From Kluyvera sp046569695 (GTDB lineage Bacteria > Pseudomonadota > Gammaproteobacteria > Enterobacterales > Enterobacteriaceae), in NCBI RefSeq assembly GCF_046569695.1, contig NZ_JBKHUI010000007.1, positions 62,001-126,000 of the forward strand: DNA of 64,000 nucleotides, in the 5' to 3' direction. The position numbers were made by a program, and so were the translations under genes. The notes beneath the pieces were generated by a model. It made no database searches, was not told where the DNA came from, and worked only from the letters and a program-made list of their open reading frames with translations. This document shows positions 61,193-64,000 of the stretch, piece after piece; within the stretch, counting starts at the first letter, position 1, and each line of letters starts with the position of its first letter.

Positions 61193-62503
61193 ATGAGTCA
61201 GGCATTACCGCTTATCACCCGTCAGGGCGATCGCATTGCTATAGTCAGTGGGTTACGTACCCCGTTTGCCCGACAGGCGACCGCTTTTCACGGTGTTCCC
61301 GCCGTCGACCTCGGTAAAATGGTCGTGGGTGAAATGCTGGCCCGTAGCGAAATCTCCCCTGACGTTATCGAACAACTGGTCTTTGGTCAGGTGGTGCAGA
61401 TGCCCGCCGCGCCGAATATCGCCCGTGAAATCGTGCTGGGTACCGGCATGAACGTGCATACCGATGCCTATAGCGTCAGCCGTGCGTGCGCCACCAGCTT
61501 CCAGGCGGTGGCAAACGTTGCGGAAAGCTTGATGGCAGGTACCATCCGCGCCGGGATTGCGGGCGGGGCCGACTCTTCCTCGGTACTGCCTATTGGCGTG
61601 AGTAAAAAACTGGCGCGTACGCTAGTGGATGCCAATAAGGCCCGTACCCTGGGCCAGAAACTCAAACTCTTCTCTCGACTGCGACTGCGGGACCTGATGC
61701 CGGTACCTCCGGCGGTGGCGGAATACTCGACCGGCCTGCGGATGGGCGACACGGCAGAGCAAATGGCGAAAACCTACGGCATTACCCGTGAGCAGCAGGA
61801 TGCGCTGGCTAACCGTTCGCATCAACTTGCGGCGCAGGCCTGGGCGGCAGGAAAATTGAACGATGAGGTCATGACGGCCTACTCGCCGCCGTACCGCAAC
61901 CCGCTGGAGCAGGACAACAACATTCGTGCAAACTCTACGCCTGCCGATTACGCCAAGCTGCGTCCAGCGTTCGACCGCCAGCATGGCACGGTGACGGCAG
62001 CCAACAGTACGCCGTTAACCGACGGTGCAGCTGCGGTTATCCTGATGACCGAATCCCGCGCCAAAGAGTTGGGTCTGGTGCCGTTGGGCTATCTGCGCAG
62101 CTACGCTTTTACCGCGATTGATGTCTGGCAGGATATGCTGCTGGGGCCGGCGTGGTCCACGCCGCTAGCGCTGGATCGCGCAGGGCTAACTTTTGCCGAC
62201 CTCACGCTTATCGATATGCATGAAGCTTTTGCTGCACAGACTCTGGCGAATATTCAGTGTCTGGCGAGCGAGAAGTTTGCCCGCCAGGTGCTCGGGCGCA
62301 GCCACGCCACCGGTGAGGTTGATGAAAGTAAATTCAACGTTCTGGGCGGTTCAATTGCCTACGGCCACCCGTTTGCGGCGACCGGCGCACGCATGATCAC
62401 CCAAACTCTGAACGAACTGCGCCGTCGAGGCGGTGGTTTCGGGCTGGTGACCGCCTGTGCGGCGGGCGGGTTAGGTGCGGCTATGGTTCTGGAGGCTGAA
62501 TAA
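61193..62503 (+). CDS. fadI: 3-ketoacyl-CoA thiolase FadI
   Basis: The thiolase of the fadIJ beta-oxidation pair used anaerobically and with certain chain lengths. 436 residues, the E. coli length. The nucleophilic Cys lies in SRACATSFQA. The HEAFAAQ segment and the C-terminal GGSIAYGHPFAATGAR and TACAAGGLGAAM motifs complete the active site. Its stop overlaps the fadJ start (TAATG). Confidence 0.97.
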   Translation: MSQALPLITRQGDRIAIVSGLRTPFARQATAFHGVPAVDLGKMVVGEMLARSEISPDVIEQLVFGQVVQMPAAPNIAREIVLGTGMNVHTDAYSVSRACATSFQAVANVAESLMAGTIRAGIAGGADSSSVLPIGVSKKLARTLVDANKARTLGQKLKLFSRLRLRDLMPVPPAVAEYSTGLRMGDTAEQMAKTYGITREQQDALANRSHQLAAQAWAAGKLNDEVMTAYSPPYRNPLEQDNNIRANSTPADYAKLRPAFDRQHGTVTAANSTPLTDGAAAVILMTESRAKELGLVPLGYLRSYAFTAIDVWQDMLLGPAWSTPLALDRAGLTFADLTLIDMHEAFAAQTLANIQCLASEKFARQVLGRSHATGEVDESKFNVLGGSIAYGHPFAATGARMITQTLNELRRRGGGFGLVTACAAGGLGAAMVLEAE

Positions 62504-64000
62504 TGGAAATGAAATCCGCATTTACGCTCACTGTGCGCCCGGACAACGTGGCGGTAGTGACGATCGACGTGCCAGACGAAAAGATGAATACCCTGAAGGC
62601 CGAGTTTGGCGGACAGGTGCGCACGATCCTCAAGCAAATCAGAGAAAACAAAGCGCTCCAGGGCGTGGTGCTGATCTCAGCGAAGGCCGATAACTTTATC
62701 GCCGGGGCGGATATCAATATGATTGGCCGCTGCAAAAGCGCCCAGGAAGCAGAATCCCTCGCTCGCCAGGGACAGCAGGTGATGGCCGAAATTCACAGCC
62801 TATCGATCCCTGTGGTCGCGGCGATCCACGGTGCCTGTCTTGGCGGTGGGTTAGAACTGGCGCTAGCCTGTCATGCGCGTATTTGCTCAGACGATGGGCG
62901 AACCGTGCTGGGATTGCCGGAAGTGCAGCTCGGCCTGCTACCGGGATCTGGCGGCACCCAGCGTTTACCGCGTTTGATTGGCGTCAGCACGGCGCTGGAT
63001 ATGATTCTCACCGGCAAGCAGCTTCGCGCTCGTCAGGCGTTGAAGGCGGGGCTGGTAGATGAGGTTGTGCCGCATTCAATTCTGCTGGAAGCTGCCGCTG
63101 AGTACGCTCGCAAGCCACATCACGAACATCGTCGTTTGCCGGTACGTGAGCGTATTCTGGCGGGACCGCTGGGGCGCAATCTGCTGTTTAGCATGGCCGC
63201 CAAAAAGACGGCGCAAAAAACTCAAGGCAACTACCCGGCGACCGATAAAATTCTGCAGGTTATTGAAACCGGTCTGGCGCACGGCGTGAATAGTGGCTAC
63301 GAGGCGGAGGCACGCGCGTTTGGCGAGCTGGCAATGACGCCGCAGTCTAAAGCGCTGCGTAGCATCTTCTTTGCCAGTACCGATATCAAAAAAGATCCTG
63401 GCGCCGTTGTCGCTCCTGGCCCGCTGCGCTCGGTGGGTGTACTGGGTGGAGGATTAATGGGAGGTGGCATTGCCTACGTCACGGCGGTAAAAGGCAAATT
63501 GCCAGTACGTATTAAAGATATCAACGCCAATGGGATTAACCACGCGCTGAAGTACAGTTGGGATCAGCTTGAACAAAAAGTACGCCGTCGCCATATGAAA
63601 GCGGCGGAGCGTGACGCGCAGTTGGCGCTGATCTCCGGCAGCACCGATTACCGCGGTTTTGCCCATCGTGATCTGGTGATTGAGGCGGTATTTGAAGATT
63701 TAGCTCTCAAGCAGAAGATGGTGGGCGAGATTGAACAGTATTGCGCACCTCACACCATTTTTGCCTCAAACACCTCATCTTTACCGATTGGCGATATTGC
63801 TGCCTTGGCCCAAAGGCCTGAACAGGTTATCGGCCTGCATTTTTTCAGCCCGGTTGAAAAAATGCCGTTGGTCGAGGTGATTCCCCATGCAGGAACCTCA
63901 GAGCAGACGATTGCCACTACGGTGAAACTTGCTAAGAAACAGGGAAAAACACCGATTGTGGTAGCAGATAAAGCGGGATTCTACGTTAACCGCATTCTTG
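62503..64000 (+). CDS. fadJ: Fatty oxidation complex alpha subunit FadJ, 3' end outside window
   Basis: The multifunctional enoyl-CoA hydratase/3-hydroxyacyl-CoA dehydrogenase partner of FadI. About 499 of the usual ~714 residues are visible. The crotonase domain shows AGADINMI and GACLGGGLELALACH, with the catalytic Glu in LPEVQLGLLPGSGGTQ. The NAD-binding dehydrogenase begins VGVLGGGLMGGGIAYV, with IEAVFEDLALKQ and FFSPVEKMPLVEV following. It is translationally coupled to fadI. Confidence 0.97.
   Translation, partial: MEMKSAFTLTVRPDNVAVVTIDVPDEKMNTLKAEFGGQVRTILKQIRENKALQGVVLISAKADNFIAGADINMIGRCKSAQEAESLARQGQQVMAEIHSLSIPVVAAIHGACLGGGLELALACHARICSDDGRTVLGLPEVQLGLLPGSGGTQRLPRLIGVSTALDMILTGKQLRARQALKAGLVDEVVPHSILLEAAAEYARKPHHEHRRLPVRERILAGPLGRNLLFSMAAKKTAQKTQGNYPATDKILQVIETGLAHGVNSGYEAEARAFGELAMTPQSKALRSIFFASTDIKKDPGAVVAPGPLRSVGVLGGGLMGGGIAYVTAVKGKLPVRIKDINANGINHALKYSWDQLEQKVRRRHMKAAERDAQLALISGSTDYRGFAHRDLVIEAVFEDLALKQKMVGEIEQYCAPHTIFASNTSSLPIGDIAALAQRPEQVIGLHFFSPVEKMPLVEVIPHAGTSEQTIATTVKLAKKQGKTPIVVADKAGFYVNRIL

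Overview
The window is an enterobacterial chromosome segment. Gene order is largely that of the Escherichia coli ptsI to fadJ region: ptsI-ptsH-cysK-cysZ-zipA-ligA-ypeB-yfeH/yfeR, the xap nucleoside cluster, the tRNA-Lys/Val cluster, gltX, yfeCD, two tRNA-Ala, pdeA, nupC, mntH, ypeC, yfeO, glk, pyrSR (ypdAB), alaC, ypdK, then argW, yfdC, mlaA, fadL, yfcZ, fadI, fadJ. Genes that E. coli K-12 lacks here are ipdC, an aldo/keto reductase, mesX-mesD, a Tsx-like porin, xapX, a class A beta-lactamase with its cupin neighbour, a TRAP transporter and a tRNA-borne island. A chromosomal, IS-free CTX-M/KLU-type beta-lactamase between alaC/ypdK and a 477-bp cupin gene (orf477) points to the genus Kluyvera. 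The species cannot be fixed from the sequence alone.

Layout. 1-9.7 kb: PTS phosphorelay genes, cysteine synthesis and sulfate uptake, division (zipA), DNA ligase, and a BASS-type transporter with its LysR regulator. 9.7-14.4 kb: FlxA-like protein, Tsx-like porin, and xapA-xapB-xapX-xapR for xanthosine use. 14.4-17.8 kb: one tRNA-Lys, three tRNA-Val, gltX, the yfeC/yfeD paralogue pair and two tRNA-Ala. 17.9-28.7 kb: c-di-GMP phosphodiesterase, NupC, MntH with Fur and MntR boxes, IpdC (indole-3-acetate branch), YfeO and glucokinase. 28.7-33.8 kb: folate-independent methionine synthase MesD with MesX, bracketed by an 18-bp direct repeat, followed by small uncharacterised genes. 33.8-44.4 kb: pyruvate-sensing PyrSR, AlaC, YpdK, the beta-lactamase and its cupin, the oxygen-sensing cyclase DosC, and a dctPQM TRAP operon.

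44.75-56.85 kb is an integrative island at the tRNA-Arg(CCU) gene argW. It has an IntS-like tyrosine integrase, an imperfect 24-nt direct repeat of the tRNA 3' end at both borders, and a 19-bp G/C-rich direct repeat (18/19) just inside each border. It is a mosaic: CP4-type remnants (DUF957 and DUF4942 relics), a wrecked type VI secretion cluster (tssB, truncated tssC, tssE, and tssA with an in-frame amber codon), a membrane-tethered coiled-coil GIY-YIG protein, a four-repeat Myb/SANT-like protein, and an A+T-rich pair next to the integrase. That pair is an OLD-type ATPase-TOPRIM nuclease and a protein with a Cys-His-Asp arrangement like transglutaminase or papain-fold enzymes. It is the best candidate for an undescribed, probably anti-phage, system.

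56.9-64 kb returns to core sequence: YfdC, MlaA, and the FadR-controlled fatty-acid genes fadL, fadI and fadJ (cut by the window end), with recognisable FadR operators.
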